From the NCBI GenBank assembly GCA_043758105.1, contig JAYVOF010000163.1, positions 1 through 10,827 on the forward strand: a stretch of DNA of 10,827 nucleotides. The letters are read 5' to 3'. Of this stretch, positions 1 through 7,233 are shown one piece after another. The position numbers and the translations under genes are program-made. The notes under the pieces are model-generated. The model searched no databases, was not told the origin of the DNA, and saw only the letters and a program-made list of their open reading frames with translations. Within the stretch, counting starts at the first letter, position 1. Each line of letters begins with the position of its first letter. The stretch is from JANPPS01 sp043758105 (GTDB lineage Bacteria > Pseudomonadota > Alphaproteobacteria > Acetobacterales > Acetobacteraceae).

Positions 1-1303
1 CCGCGACCACCTTCAGCACCGGCTCCTTGTCCCCATGCTCCCGGTTCTCCTTCAGCCGGCGAAACACGTTCTCCACGCCCACCACCGCATCATCCACCAG
101 CTCACCGATGGCGATCGCGAGGCCGCCCAACGTCATGGTGTTGATGGACAGACCGAACGCCTTGAACACCAACACGGTGATCAGGATCGAGACCGGGATG
201 GCGGTCAGCGAGATCAGCGTTGTGCGCACGTTCAGCAGGAACATGAACAAGACGATGGCCACCACGATGACCGCGTCCCGCAAGGCCGCCTCGACATTGC
301 CGACCGACGCTTCGATGAAATTGCCCTGGCGGAACAGCACCGTGTCGGCTTTCACGCCCGGCGGCAGGGTGCGGCCCAGGGCGCCCAAGGCGGACTCGAC
401 GGCACGGGTCAGGGTGACGGTGTCGGCGCCGGGCTGCTTCTGGATGGATAAAATCACCGCCGGCTTGCCGTTGGCCCCGGCGTCACCGCGCTTGAAGCGG
501 GGGGCAAATCCGACGCTCGCGACCTGGCTGAGCACAATGGACTGCCCCTGCTTCGTGGTCACCACCAGGCTGCGCAAATCCTCGATCCTTGTGGTGCGGC
601 CGATATTCCGGATCACGTATTCCGCCCGGTTCTGGTCCACGAAGCCGCCGCCGGAGTTGGCGCCGAACTGCTTGATCGCCCGCTCCAACTCATCGAGCGA
701 GACATCGAGCCGGGTCATCTGCGCGATGTCCGGCGTCACTTGATAGGTGCGGACCTCGCCGCCGATCGGGATCACTTGCGCAACCCCGGGGATGGACAGC
801 AGGCGGGGGCGCACGGTGAAGTCCGCCAGCTCCCGGATATCCATGGGCGGCGCGTCCCCGGACATGGCGACCAGCATGATCTCGCCCATGATGGAGGTGA
901 TCGGGCCCATTTGCGGCACGACGCCAGCGGGCATCTGCTCCCGCACCGAGGCCAGGCGCTCGGCCACTTGCTGGCGGTCGAGATAGATGTCGGCGCCAAA
1001 TTCGAACTCGACGTAAATGATCGAGAGGCCGACGCCGGAGACCGAGCGCACCCGCTGCACGCCGGGCATGCCGTTCATGGCGGTTTCCAGCGGATAGGTC
1101 ACCAGCTGCTCGACCTCTTCGGGCGCCATGCCCTCAGCCTCGGTCATGAGGGTGACGGTCGGGCGGTTGAGGTCAGGGAACACGTCCACCGGCAGCCGGG
1201 TCATGGTCCAGCCGCCGTAGCCCACCAGCACGGCGGCGATCACCAGGACGAAGATCCGGTTCTTGAGGCTGGCCGTGACCAGGACGTTGAACAGCGCGCC
1301 CAT
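1..1303 (-). CDS. Heavy-metal efflux RND pump (CusA/CzcA-type), N-terminal 434 residues, cut by window edge
   Basis: This is the inner-membrane proton-driven pump of a tripartite metal efflux system. The start ATG (1303-1301) shares one base with the adaptor stop (TGATG), so the two are probably translationally coupled. What is visible: an N-terminal membrane helix (about residues 13-33), then LPVDVFPDLNRPTV and a periplasmic porter region with EAEGMAPEEVEQLVTYPLE and GVQRVRSVSGVG, all hallmarks of HME-RND proteins. Two more helices follow (about 342-358 and 361-382). The fourth helix reads GGLAIAIGELVDDAVVGVEN (392-411); its D404 aligns with the proton-relay Asp405 of E. coli CusA. Full-length members have about 1,030-1,070 residues, so the rest, including the region of the CusA metal-site methionines, lies outside the window. 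The family is sure, but the metal (Cu/Ag, Zn/Co/Cd or other) cannot be read from this part. Confidence 0.96.
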   Translation of the reverse strand, partial: MGALFNVLVTASLKNRIFVLVIAAVLVGYGGWTMTRLPVDVFPDLNRPTVTLMTEAEGMAPEEVEQLVTYPLETAMNGMPGVQRVRSVSGVGLSIIYVEFEFGADIYLDRQQVAERLASVREQMPAGVVPQMGPITSIMGEIMLVAMSGDAPPMDIRELADFTVRPRLLSIPGVAQVIPIGGEVRTYQVTPDIAQMTRLDVSLDELERAIKQFGANSGGGFVDQNRAEYVIRNIGRTTRIEDLRSLVVTTKQGQSIVLSQVASVGFAPRFKRGDAGANGKPAVILSIQKQPGADTVTLTRAVESALGALGRTLPPGVKADTVLFRQGNFIEASVGNVEAALRDAVIVVAIVLFMFLLNVRTTLISLTAIPVSILITVLVFKAFGLSINTMTLGGLAIAIGELVDDAVVGVENVFRRLKENREHGDKEPVLKVVA

Positions 1304-3000
1304 CAGCGGACCTGGTTCAGCAAATCGGCCCCTTGGATGACGATACGCTGCTCGGCTTTGATGCCCGCCAGCACCAGCACGGTGCTGCCATCCAAGGGTT
1401 GCAGCCGGACGGGGCGGGGGACGAAGCGCTCGGCGGTCACGTGGTCCCATACCGCGGCGCCGCCGTTCGGCATCCGCACCACCGCTGTCCGCGGTAGGGC
1501 GAAGCCTTTTTCCTGTGTGGCGACATTGGCGATGACGGTCACAGGTGCCCCGACCGACAGGCTGGCGGGCGGGTTCTCGATCCGGAATTGCAGCGGGACC
1601 GCGCCTTGCCGCAACGACAAGCCCCGCCCGACGAAACCAACTTTGATCGGCGTGCCGTCGGTCGCCCGGGCCGAGGCGCTGGTCATCTGGCTGGCGATGG
1701 CCGGGTCGAAGGCGAGCGCCTCGATCCAGAGCCGCTTCGGATCGACAATCTCGAACAGGATATCCTTGCTCTCGACCACTTGCCCGGTCGTGACGTTGGC
1801 GACCGACACCACGCCGGAGACGGGGGCGCGCAGCACCTCACCCTGCACCAGTGTCGGTTGCAGCGCCGCCCGGCGGGCCTGGGCGCCGGCCAGCTCGGAC
1901 CGGGCGTCATCGACGTCCTTGCCCGCTACGCTGCCGGCCAGAGCGTTGAGGCGGCTTACTTTTTGCTGGGCGATGCGGATTTGCGAGTCGAGCTCCGCGA
2001 TCTGTGCCTGCAGCCCGCCCCGCTCCACGCCGCTGATGACCGGCACGACCAGGGCCAGCGCGTCACCCTTCTGCACCACCTGGCCAACATGGGCCAGTTC
2101 GGTGCCGGTGGACTGCACCCGGCCGCTTTGGGTGCTTTGCACTCGTCCGGCGGTGGCCGGGTCGGGAATGATCTGGCCAATGAGCTGCACCGTCCGGGCG
2201 GACTGAGTTTCGGTGGCGAGCACGGTCCGGACCGCCAGCAACCGTTGTGCATCCTTCGGCATGGACACGCTACCATCCGGCAGGCGTCGGGGCGTATCGC
2301 TCACGACCGGGGCCAGGGCGTCGCCGTCATCCGCACCACTATGCGCGAACGCCGTGCCGGCCGTGACGAGGCCAACCAGCAATACGGCGGCCGCCGACAC
2401 GGCCCGCCACTTTCCCCGGGCGCGCAGGGCGACCATGGTCAGTATGCCCAGCACGAATGACAGCGCCGCCGTGGCCAGGCCGCGCCCTGTGCCGAGCAGG
2501 CCTTCCATCATGGTGCCGCCCGTCACGACGGAATGCGGGGAATCTGGAACGTCGAGCGTGGCGGTCAGCAGGTCGGCCGTGTCACCGGCGGTCACGGTGA
2601 AGGTCAGCTCGTGATGGCCGGAGTGGGCGAGCCAGGGGGCTTGCAACACGTAGGTTCCGTCTGCCTGGGCCTCCGCCTTGGCCGTGGTGTCGCCCTCCGC
2701 CACTTCGACCGTGCCGTCCGTGATGGGCTCGTTGGTGGCGAAATGATCGAGGGTGACGACCAAGGTTTGGCCCTTGGCGACGCCGACCAGCTCGAATTCG
2801 GCGGACGCCGCCTCTGCTCGCGGCGCGGCTCCGGCCGTGGGTGCCGCCGCCGGCGCGTCGTCGTGCCCGGCGTGCGCCGAGGCGGCGACCGGGGTGGCCA
2901 GAAGCATGACCAGGGCCAGCATACCGAAGGCTGGACTGCCGCCCCTGGATTGATTCGCCAAGCGGCTCGCAATCCTGTTGTTGGGCATAGTGATCCTCAT
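1303..3000 (-). CDS. RND efflux periplasmic adaptor (CusB/CzcB-type) with an extra N-terminal Ig-like and membrane region
   Basis: This 565-residue protein should link the RND pump to the TolC-type exit duct. The ATG at 3000 overlaps the stop of the outer-membrane gene (ATGA). Layout: a signal-like segment at about 24-43 (FGMLALVMLLATPVAASA), then HAGHDD; a beta-rich region at about 68-153 with EFELVGVAKGQTLVVTLDHF and SGHHELTFTVTAGD; hydrophobic segments at about 174-192 and 203-219; then the adaptor proper. The adaptor has lipoyl-like halves (GRVQSTGTELAHVGQVVQKGDAL and VLRAPVSGVVSVANVTTGQVVE) around a helical hairpin (about 326-385), a beta-barrel (about 425-495) and a membrane-proximal region ending ADLLNQVR. 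Ordinary adaptors have about 380-500 residues, and the excess is all N-terminal. The second hydrophobic segment ends AFAHSGADDGD and itself resembles a signal peptide. The adaptor family is sure; the N-terminal topology and a metal role for the His/Asp stretches are inference. Confidence 0.94.
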   Translation of the reverse strand: MRITMPNNRIASRLANQSRGGSPAFGMLALVMLLATPVAASAHAGHDDAPAAAPTAGAAPRAEAASAEFELVGVAKGQTLVVTLDHFATNEPITDGTVEVAEGDTTAKAEAQADGTYVLQAPWLAHSGHHELTFTVTAGDTADLLTATLDVPDSPHSVVTGGTMMEGLLGTGRGLATAALSFVLGILTMVALRARGKWRAVSAAAVLLVGLVTAGTAFAHSGADDGDALAPVVSDTPRRLPDGSVSMPKDAQRLLAVRTVLATETQSARTVQLIGQIIPDPATAGRVQSTQSGRVQSTGTELAHVGQVVQKGDALALVVPVISGVERGGLQAQIAELDSQIRIAQQKVSRLNALAGSVAGKDVDDARSELAGAQARRAALQPTLVQGEVLRAPVSGVVSVANVTTGQVVESKDILFEIVDPKRLWIEALAFDPAIASQMTSASARATDGTPIKVGFVGRGLSLRQGAVPLQFRIENPPASLSVGAPVTVIANVATQEKGFALPRTAVVRMPNGGAAVWDHVTAERFVPRPVRLQPLDGSTVLVLAGIKAEQRIVIQGADLLNQVR

Positions 3001-4457
3001 GGCATCAGGCCCAAGGCCTGGTTCAAACGTCCACGCGCCTGACGCGCACCGATATCCGCCCGCTCCCGTGCCGCATCGGCCTGGAACGCGAGCGTGCGGG
3101 CGCGGATCAGGTCAGCCAGCGCCGTGTTGCCCTCGGCGAACGAGCGCTCGAATAGACTGCGTTGCCGCTCGAACACGGTGGCGCGCCGGCGGGACAGGTC
3201 CTGTGACGTGATGGCGCTAGCTAACTCGATTTGGGCACGGCTCTCGGCGCCGCCAAGCTCCCGCTCCAGCTTCGCCAGCGTGGCCACAGCGTCCGTGTAT
3301 TCCACCTCCGCCGCCGCGCGCCGGGGTGCATTGCGTGTCTCGGTCGCAAACGGGATGCGCACCTGCACGCCCAGCGAATGGTCATAGACGTTGCCATTGA
3401 TGTCGCGCGTCCGGCGGCCGATCAGCGCGATCTCCGGGCTGTCCCGCGTCTGAATGCCCGCCAAATCCCGGTTGGCCCGGGCCACCTCCACGGCACGCTG
3501 CGCCTCGATGATGCGCGGATCGATCGGCCGGGCCTGGGTTGCGGGTGCTGTGGGCTCGTTCAGCGCGCCCGCCACCGGATCGAGGCCGGTGAGCGTGCGG
3601 AAGTCCACCCGGGCAGTGTCCAGGGTGGCGGTCTTTTCCGTGAGCGTCGCCTCCGCCTCGATCCGGTCGGCGCTGGCCACCAGCAGTTCGGCCTCCGCCG
3701 CATCGCGCCCGCGGACCCGGCGGGCCAAATCCGCCTCCAGCGCACGGGCGTCCTGCAGCCGCGCCTGGCTGGCCCGCCGATCGGCCTCCGCCACCGCGAC
3801 CGCCGCCAAGGCCTCACGCACCTGGCCTGCGACCTCGAGCAGCTGGCGCACGCCCTCCGCTTCCAGGCGGGACAAATCGGCGTTCGCCGCCCGGACGGAA
3901 GCCGTGCCCTCGCCCGGCAGCCAGATTTGCGTGCCGACCGACAGCTCCGCATCGCGCGCATTGCGGTTGCGAATGGCCTGGTCGGTCACGTAGGCGGCCC
4001 CCAAGGTCGGTGCGCCGGGCAGGAATGCGGCGGCCGAACGCTGCTTGGCGGCGGCGACCGCTCTCCGGGCCGCCGCTCCCTGCAGCCCCACATTGCGGGT
4101 CACGGCCGCATCGATGGCCGCCGCGAGCACACGGGCGGCCTCGGCGGGGTCCAACAGACGGGGCGCAGCCAAACGCGCCGGGGCTCGTGCGGCGGCGGTC
4201 CGGCTGCCTCGGCCCTGTGCCCCGGCCTGCGACGTCACATCCAGCTCGGTGAGGCTCGGCCCGCCAGCGCCGGGCAGGGCAGGCTGCCGTGGCGTTTGGG
4301 CTCGTGACACCGGCGGGATCGTCACCGGGGCCGCACGCGAGGTAGGGCCCGGCATCAGCAGCGGTGCCGAGGATTGGGCGTGCGCCCCGGCATGCGCCAG
4401 CGGCAGCAGCGCCGTCCCCAGCAAAAAGCCCTTCACAAGACAAACGCGGTTGAACAA
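2997..4457 (-). CDS. TolC-family outer-membrane efflux protein (CusC/CzcC-like), first gene of the RND operon
   Basis: This 486-residue protein should form the trimeric outer-membrane channel through which the pump expels metal. It begins with a signal peptide (KGFLLGTALLPLAHAGAHAQ), followed by a long Pro/Ala-rich linker (about 30-100). Two homologous alpha-helical halves follow (about 105-300 and 310-486), rich in Ala, Arg and Glu heptad-like runs. Typical TolC/CzcC signatures are LTGLDPVAG at the end of the first half, and QVRIPFATETRNAPRRAAAE with SLFERSFAEGNTALADLIRAR in the second. There is no lipobox Cys at the cleavage site, unlike E. coli CusC. The start is TTG at 4457, with GGGAG about 10 bases upstream; a GTG seven codons further in would give a more compact signal peptide but lacks a clear ribosome-binding site. 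The gene overlaps the adaptor by 4 bases. Confidence 0.93.
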   Translation of the reverse strand: MFNRVCLVKGFLLGTALLPLAHAGAHAQSSAPLLMPGPTSRAAPVTIPPVSRAQTPRQPALPGAGGPSLTELDVTSQAGAQGRGSRTAAARAPARLAAPRLLDPAEAARVLAAAIDAAVTRNVGLQGAAARRAVAAAKQRSAAAFLPGAPTLGAAYVTDQAIRNRNARDAELSVGTQIWLPGEGTASVRAANADLSRLEAEGVRQLLEVAGQVREALAAVAVAEADRRASQARLQDARALEADLARRVRGRDAAEAELLVASADRIEAEATLTEKTATLDTARVDFRTLTGLDPVAGALNEPTAPATQARPIDPRIIEAQRAVEVARANRDLAGIQTRDSPEIALIGRRTRDINGNVYDHSLGVQVRIPFATETRNAPRRAAAEVEYTDAVATLAKLERELGGAESRAQIELASAITSQDLSRRRATVFERQRSLFERSFAEGNTALADLIRARTLAFQADAARERADIGARQARGRLNQALGLMP

Positions 4458-4491
4458 TCCACGACCACTCCCGGCTGGTGCTTTGTCTGGT

Positions 4492-4540
4492 AATTTACGT
4501 TCGAGGGTGTGACCTGTTCATGTCAAAGTGTGTCAGCAGG
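4492..4540. promoter_or_regulatory. Divergent promoter/operator region between the efflux operon and the two-component genes
   Basis: Between the divergent starts (4457 and 4596), two TGTCA half-sites sit at 4521 and 4531, exactly 10 bp apart. This is the usual spacing for tandem OmpR-family regulator sites. The first is also the right arm of an imperfect 16-bp palindrome (TGACCTG-TT-CATGTCA, 4510-4525; 6 of 7 arm positions pair). Read on the minus strand, the half-sites include TTGACA (4526-4521), with TAAATT at 4497-4492 as a possible -10. The 23-base spacing is too long for an unaided promoter but could suit an activated one. The CusR box of E. coli has TGAC...GTCA arms with a shorter spacer, so this is similar but not identical. 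Function is inferred. Confidence 0.5.
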
Positions 4541-4595
4541 GACGCCAGGGCAATCGACCAGGCATTATGCGTCGTGATTGGAGCAGCCGATTAGC

Positions 4596-5321
4596 ATGGA
4601 CGAAGCTGGGCCCGTCGCGGAGCCGCATATCCTCGTGGTCGAGGACGATACCGGCACGCGCGCCCTGCTGGCCCGCTTCCTGGGTGAGAACGGCTTTCGC
4701 GCGACCGGCGCCCGCAACGGCGCGGAGATGTGGGAGGCGCTGGAGGGCACCGCGATCGACCTGATCCTGCTGGACGTCATGCTGCCCGGCACGTCCGGGC
4801 TGGATCTATGCCGGGCGCTGCGCCGCACCCGCGCCACGCCGATCATCATGGTGACGGCGCGGGGTGGAGAGACGGACCGGGTGCTGGGGCTCGAGCTGGG
4901 CGCCGACGACTACGTGCCGAAGCCCTTCAGCCGGGCGGAGCTGCTGGCCCGTATCCGCGCCGTGCTCCGTCGGGGTAGGACGATGGTGGATGACCCGTCC
5001 GGCCCCCGCGCCCGCCGGCTGCGCTTTGCCGGCTGGGTTCTGGACACGGCCCGGCATGAGCTGAAATCCCCGGATGGCGCGGTGGTGGAGATCTCGGGTG
5101 CCGAATATGCCGTGCTGCTGGCCTTCCTGGAGCATCCGCAGCGCGTCATGACCCGGGACCGCATTCTGGAACTGTCCCGCAACCGTATCGGCGAGGTGTT
5201 CGACCGCAGCGTGGACGTGCTGGTCAGCCGCCTCCGCCGCAAGCTGGGCGCGCCAGAGGAGCTGATCAAGACCGTGCGCGGCTCCGGCTATCTGTTCGCC
5301 GCCGACGTGAGCCGCGCATGA
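4596..5321 (+). CDS. OmpR/PhoB-family response regulator of the metal-efflux two-component system
   Basis: A 241-residue DNA-binding response regulator, probably the activator of the divergent efflux operon. The receiver domain (about 10-125) has the acidic pocket VVEDD (D17/D18), phospho-acceptor D60 in LLDVMLPG, the switch Thr87 in MVTAR, and K109 in YVPKPF. The C-terminal winged helix (about 140-238) ends in the recognition-helix and wing pattern DRSVDVLVSRLRRKLG...IKTVRGSGYLF typical of the OmpR class. I chose ATG 4596 because the frame's earlier start is a TTG (4578) with no ribosome-binding site, while GGAG lies about 12 bases before this ATG; the TTG would add six residues. The stop overlaps the kinase start (ATGA). 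The target genes are inferred from the divergent layout. Confidence 0.94.
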   Translation: MDEAGPVAEPHILVVEDDTGTRALLARFLGENGFRATGARNGAEMWEALEGTAIDLILLDVMLPGTSGLDLCRALRRTRATPIIMVTARGGETDRVLGLELGADDYVPKPFSRAELLARIRAVLRRGRTMVDDPSGPRARRLRFAGWVLDTARHELKSPDGAVVEISGAEYAVLLAFLEHPQRVMTRDRILELSRNRIGEVFDRSVDVLVSRLRRKLGAPEELIKTVRGSGYLFAADVSRA

Positions 5322-6706
5322 CTATTCTGGGCCGGCTCTGGCCCCGTGGCCTGGGGGGGCGCGCCATCTTGGTGCTGTCGGCGGCCGTGGTGCTCGTCCA
5401 TCTCAGTACGGTGCTGCTGTATCATGACAGCGCGGCAGATCAGGCCGATGCGCTGTTCGCCGGTGAGGTCGCGAGCCGGGTAGCGTCTGCGGCCCGCGAA
5501 ATGACCGAGATCCCTCGGCCGGAGCGCGACGCCCGCGCCCACGCGCTGTCCGCGCCGGATTTGACCCTGCATTGGGGCGATCACGCTGCAACCGCGCCAA
5601 CGTCAGCCATGTTTCCGGGCTTCCGTCAGCGTCTGAGGGAACTGGCCCCCAGCGTCGGCGACATCGCTCTTCAGTTTGGCGCGATGGGGCCTGAGCCGAT
5701 GCTGAGCGGCTCGGTCCCGTTGGTTGACGGCACCTACCTCAATTTTGGCTCGACCCTGGCCGGACACACGCTGCCGGGCCCGGTGCACTCGACCCTGATT
5801 TCGACCACGCTGATGGCGGTGGGCGTCGTCGCCGTGGCCTCCCTGTTGCTGCGCAGCTTGATCCAGCCGTTGCGACGCCTCGCCGCGGCTGCCGACGCGA
5901 TCGGGCGGGGGCCGGACGTGATAGTGGCCGAGACTGGGCCGGAGGAGGTGCGGCACGTGGCCCAAGCCTTCAACGGCATGCAGGCCCGCATCCACCGGCT
6001 GCTGCAGGACCGGACCCACGCGCTGGCGGCGGTGTCGCACGATCTGCGCACGCCCCTCACCCGCCTACGGCTGCGCGCCGGTTTTATCGGCGATCCGGAG
6101 ATGCAGGCGGCCATCGACGCCGACCTCGAGGAGATGGAGTGCATGATCGAGGCGACCCTCGCCTACCTCCGCGGCGACACCGAGACCGAGCCCACCCAAG
6201 TGACCGACCTGGCGGCCTTGCTATCCACCCTCACGGACGATGTGTGCGATGCGGGCGGGGTCGCCAGCTATGCCGGGCCGAACCACATTACCATCTCGCT
6301 GCGCCCTTCCGCGGTCAAGCGCGCGTTCGCTAATTTGGTCAACAACGCCGTGACCTATGGGGGCAACGCTGCGGTGACGGCCGTGCGCACGCCGGCCGGT
6401 GTGACGGTCCGTATCGAGGATTCTGGACCCGGCATTCCCGAAGCCGACCTCGACCGCGTGTTCGAGCCGTTCCAGCGCCTCGAGCACTCGCGCAACCGCG
6501 GGACCGGCGGGGTCGGCCTCGGCCTCGCCATCGCGCGCCGGGCCATCCACAACGAAGGCGGCTCGGTGCGCCTTATCAACCGGCCCGGCGGCGGGCTCTG
6601 CGCGGAGGTGTTTTTGCAGGGCGAGGGCGGCTGCCGGCCACATACCCACTTCAATGGGCCCACTGAGTATTTCCCGAACCTTCTCGGGAGATTTCCGGCC
6701 TTCTAA
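5318..6706 (+). CDS. Membrane sensor histidine kinase partnering the OmpR-type regulator
   Basis: A 462-residue inner-membrane sensor that should phosphorylate the regulator encoded just upstream, with which it overlaps by 4 bases. Helix 1 is at about 14-35 and helix 2 at about 160-180. They frame a periplasmic sensor of about 120 residues with no obvious Cys- or Met-rich metal motif. A HAMP linker follows (RSLIQPLRRLAAAADAIGRG). The DHp H-box is AAVSHDLRTPLTRLRLRAGF with phospho-acceptor H241. The ATPase domain has the N-box NLVNNAVTYGG (N343), G1 EDSGPGIP, F-box VFEPFQRLE and G2 GTGGVGLGLAIARR, so it looks catalytically complete. The last 24 or so residues after EVFLQGEGG (CRPHTHFNGPTEYFPN...) are unlike a normal kinase end and look like read-through of non-coding DNA. 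The signal sensed is unknown; a metal ion is inferred from context. Confidence 0.94.
   Translation: MTILGRLWPRGLGGRAILVLSAAVVLVHLSTVLLYHDSAADQADALFAGEVASRVASAAREMTEIPRPERDARAHALSAPDLTLHWGDHAATAPTSAMFPGFRQRLRELAPSVGDIALQFGAMGPEPMLSGSVPLVDGTYLNFGSTLAGHTLPGPVHSTLISTTLMAVGVVAVASLLLRSLIQPLRRLAAAADAIGRGPDVIVAETGPEEVRHVAQAFNGMQARIHRLLQDRTHALAAVSHDLRTPLTRLRLRAGFIGDPEMQAAIDADLEEMECMIEATLAYLRGDTETEPTQVTDLAALLSTLTDDVCDAGGVASYAGPNHITISLRPSAVKRAFANLVNNAVTYGGNAAVTAVRTPAGVTVRIEDSGPGIPEADLDRVFEPFQRLEHSRNRGTGGVGLGLAIARRAIHNEGGSVRLINRPGGGLCAEVFLQGEGGCRPHTHFNGPTEYFPNLLGRFPAF
6669..6692. other. Inverted repeat inside the 3' end of the kinase gene
   Basis: ATTTCCCGA pairs with TCGGGAGAT across a 6-base loop: a 9-bp stem with one G-T wobble. 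No T-run follows on either strand, so it is not a standard intrinsic terminator. It may still act as a weak terminator or a 3'-stabilising hairpin for the two-component mRNA. It lies within the anomalous C-terminal tail of the kinase. Confidence 0.4.
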
Positions 6707-6738
6707 AACGCGAAGCATAAGTCGAAGGATCCTCCGAA

Positions 6739-7008
6739 ATGCGATCTCAAGCGACGGTTATGTTCGTATTGATCTGTGCCGCGTGTGCCGATCCCGCGAT
6801 ACGGTCGGGCAGCGTAGCGGCATCCCCTTCAGCTCAGACAACAAGACCGGTCGGCAACCCGTCGCATCCGAGAGGAACCGCTCCCGATACCCCGGCCAAT
6901 GTTCGACCCACCAGAGGATATAGGGATAACGCAGTCGATACCGACCCGTCGTCACCGCGCCATCCGGAGATTGGACCGCGAGTGATCGCACCAATTATCG
7001 ACCAATGA
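6739..7008 (+). CDS. Small hypothetical exported protein or lipoprotein (89 aa)
   Basis: I do not recognise this protein. It begins 32 bases after the kinase stop with a good ribosome-binding site (GAAGGA, 9 bases before the ATG). Its N-terminus ATVMFVLICAACADP is a short hydrophobic stretch followed by Cys16, which could be lipidated, although the residue three before it is Cys rather than the usual Leu. The rest is Pro-, Arg-, Asp- and Ser-rich, has no predicted secondary structure by eye and ends PRVIAPIIDQ. Codon use (AGA, GGA, ATA, ACA) differs clearly from the GC-rich neighbours, so it is either foreign DNA or a chance reading frame. If real it would be co-transcribed with the two-component genes. 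Confidence 0.35.
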   Translation: MRSQATVMFVLICAACADPAIRSGSVAASPSAQTTRPVGNPSHPRGTAPDTPANVRPTRGYRDNAVDTDPSSPRHPEIGPRVIAPIIDQ

Positions 7009-7021
7009 GATTTTTAATCTC
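7007..7021 (+). terminator. Possible weak terminator after the small ORF
   Basis: GAGATT (7007-7012) and AATCTC (7016-7021) form a perfect 6-bp stem with a TTT loop that overlaps the stop of the small ORF. The stem is AT-rich and no T-tract follows, so termination is only a guess. Confidence 0.25.
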
Positions 7022-7233
7022 CAGCATTCAATCCGATAGTTTATACGATTGAGCCTGCCCGACAGGAGCGGACGAGACCGTCGGATACAGGAATGGCAGC
7101 TGAGCGGGATCGTCCGCTCCAACACGAGGGGCAGCCCTGGGTCCGCTCTCTGGACCTTGCCAGGCAGCGTCCAGAGAAAGGTCAGGAGGCAGCACAGGGC
7201 TGTCCTTTGACGGGTGAGGGACATTCTCGTCCC
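7009..7233. other. Non-coding gap between the convergent modules, with a 9-bp-stem hairpin
   Basis: No convincing gene is present on either strand. Around 7010-7050 the DNA is markedly AT-richer than the rest of the window. A perfect inverted repeat TCTCTGGAC (7147-7155) / GTCCAGAGA (7169-7177), with a 13-base loop, lies 56 bases beyond the stop of the DUF1259 gene. It could end transcription arriving from the right, but no T-run follows it. A smaller GGGAC/GTCCC repeat lies just past that stop codon. The short frames crossing this gap lack family resemblance and good start signals. Confidence 0.4.

Noticed and set aside
27..743. Long plus-strand frames over the left edge (also 740-2206 and 1588-2460)
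   Set aside because: They are antisense shadows of the RND pump and adaptor genes; their translations are low-complexity Arg/Ser/Pro text without family features.
3231..4307. 358-residue plus-strand frame opposite the TolC-family gene
   Set aside because: The minus-strand gene has a signal peptide, family motifs and overlap with its neighbour; the opposite frame shows only GC-driven openness.
6952..7224. 90-residue minus-strand frame with a hydrophobic, Cys-containing start
   Set aside because: There is no convincing ribosome-binding site or family match, it crosses the hairpin region, and the rest is Arg/Cys/Ser-rich and gene-unlike.
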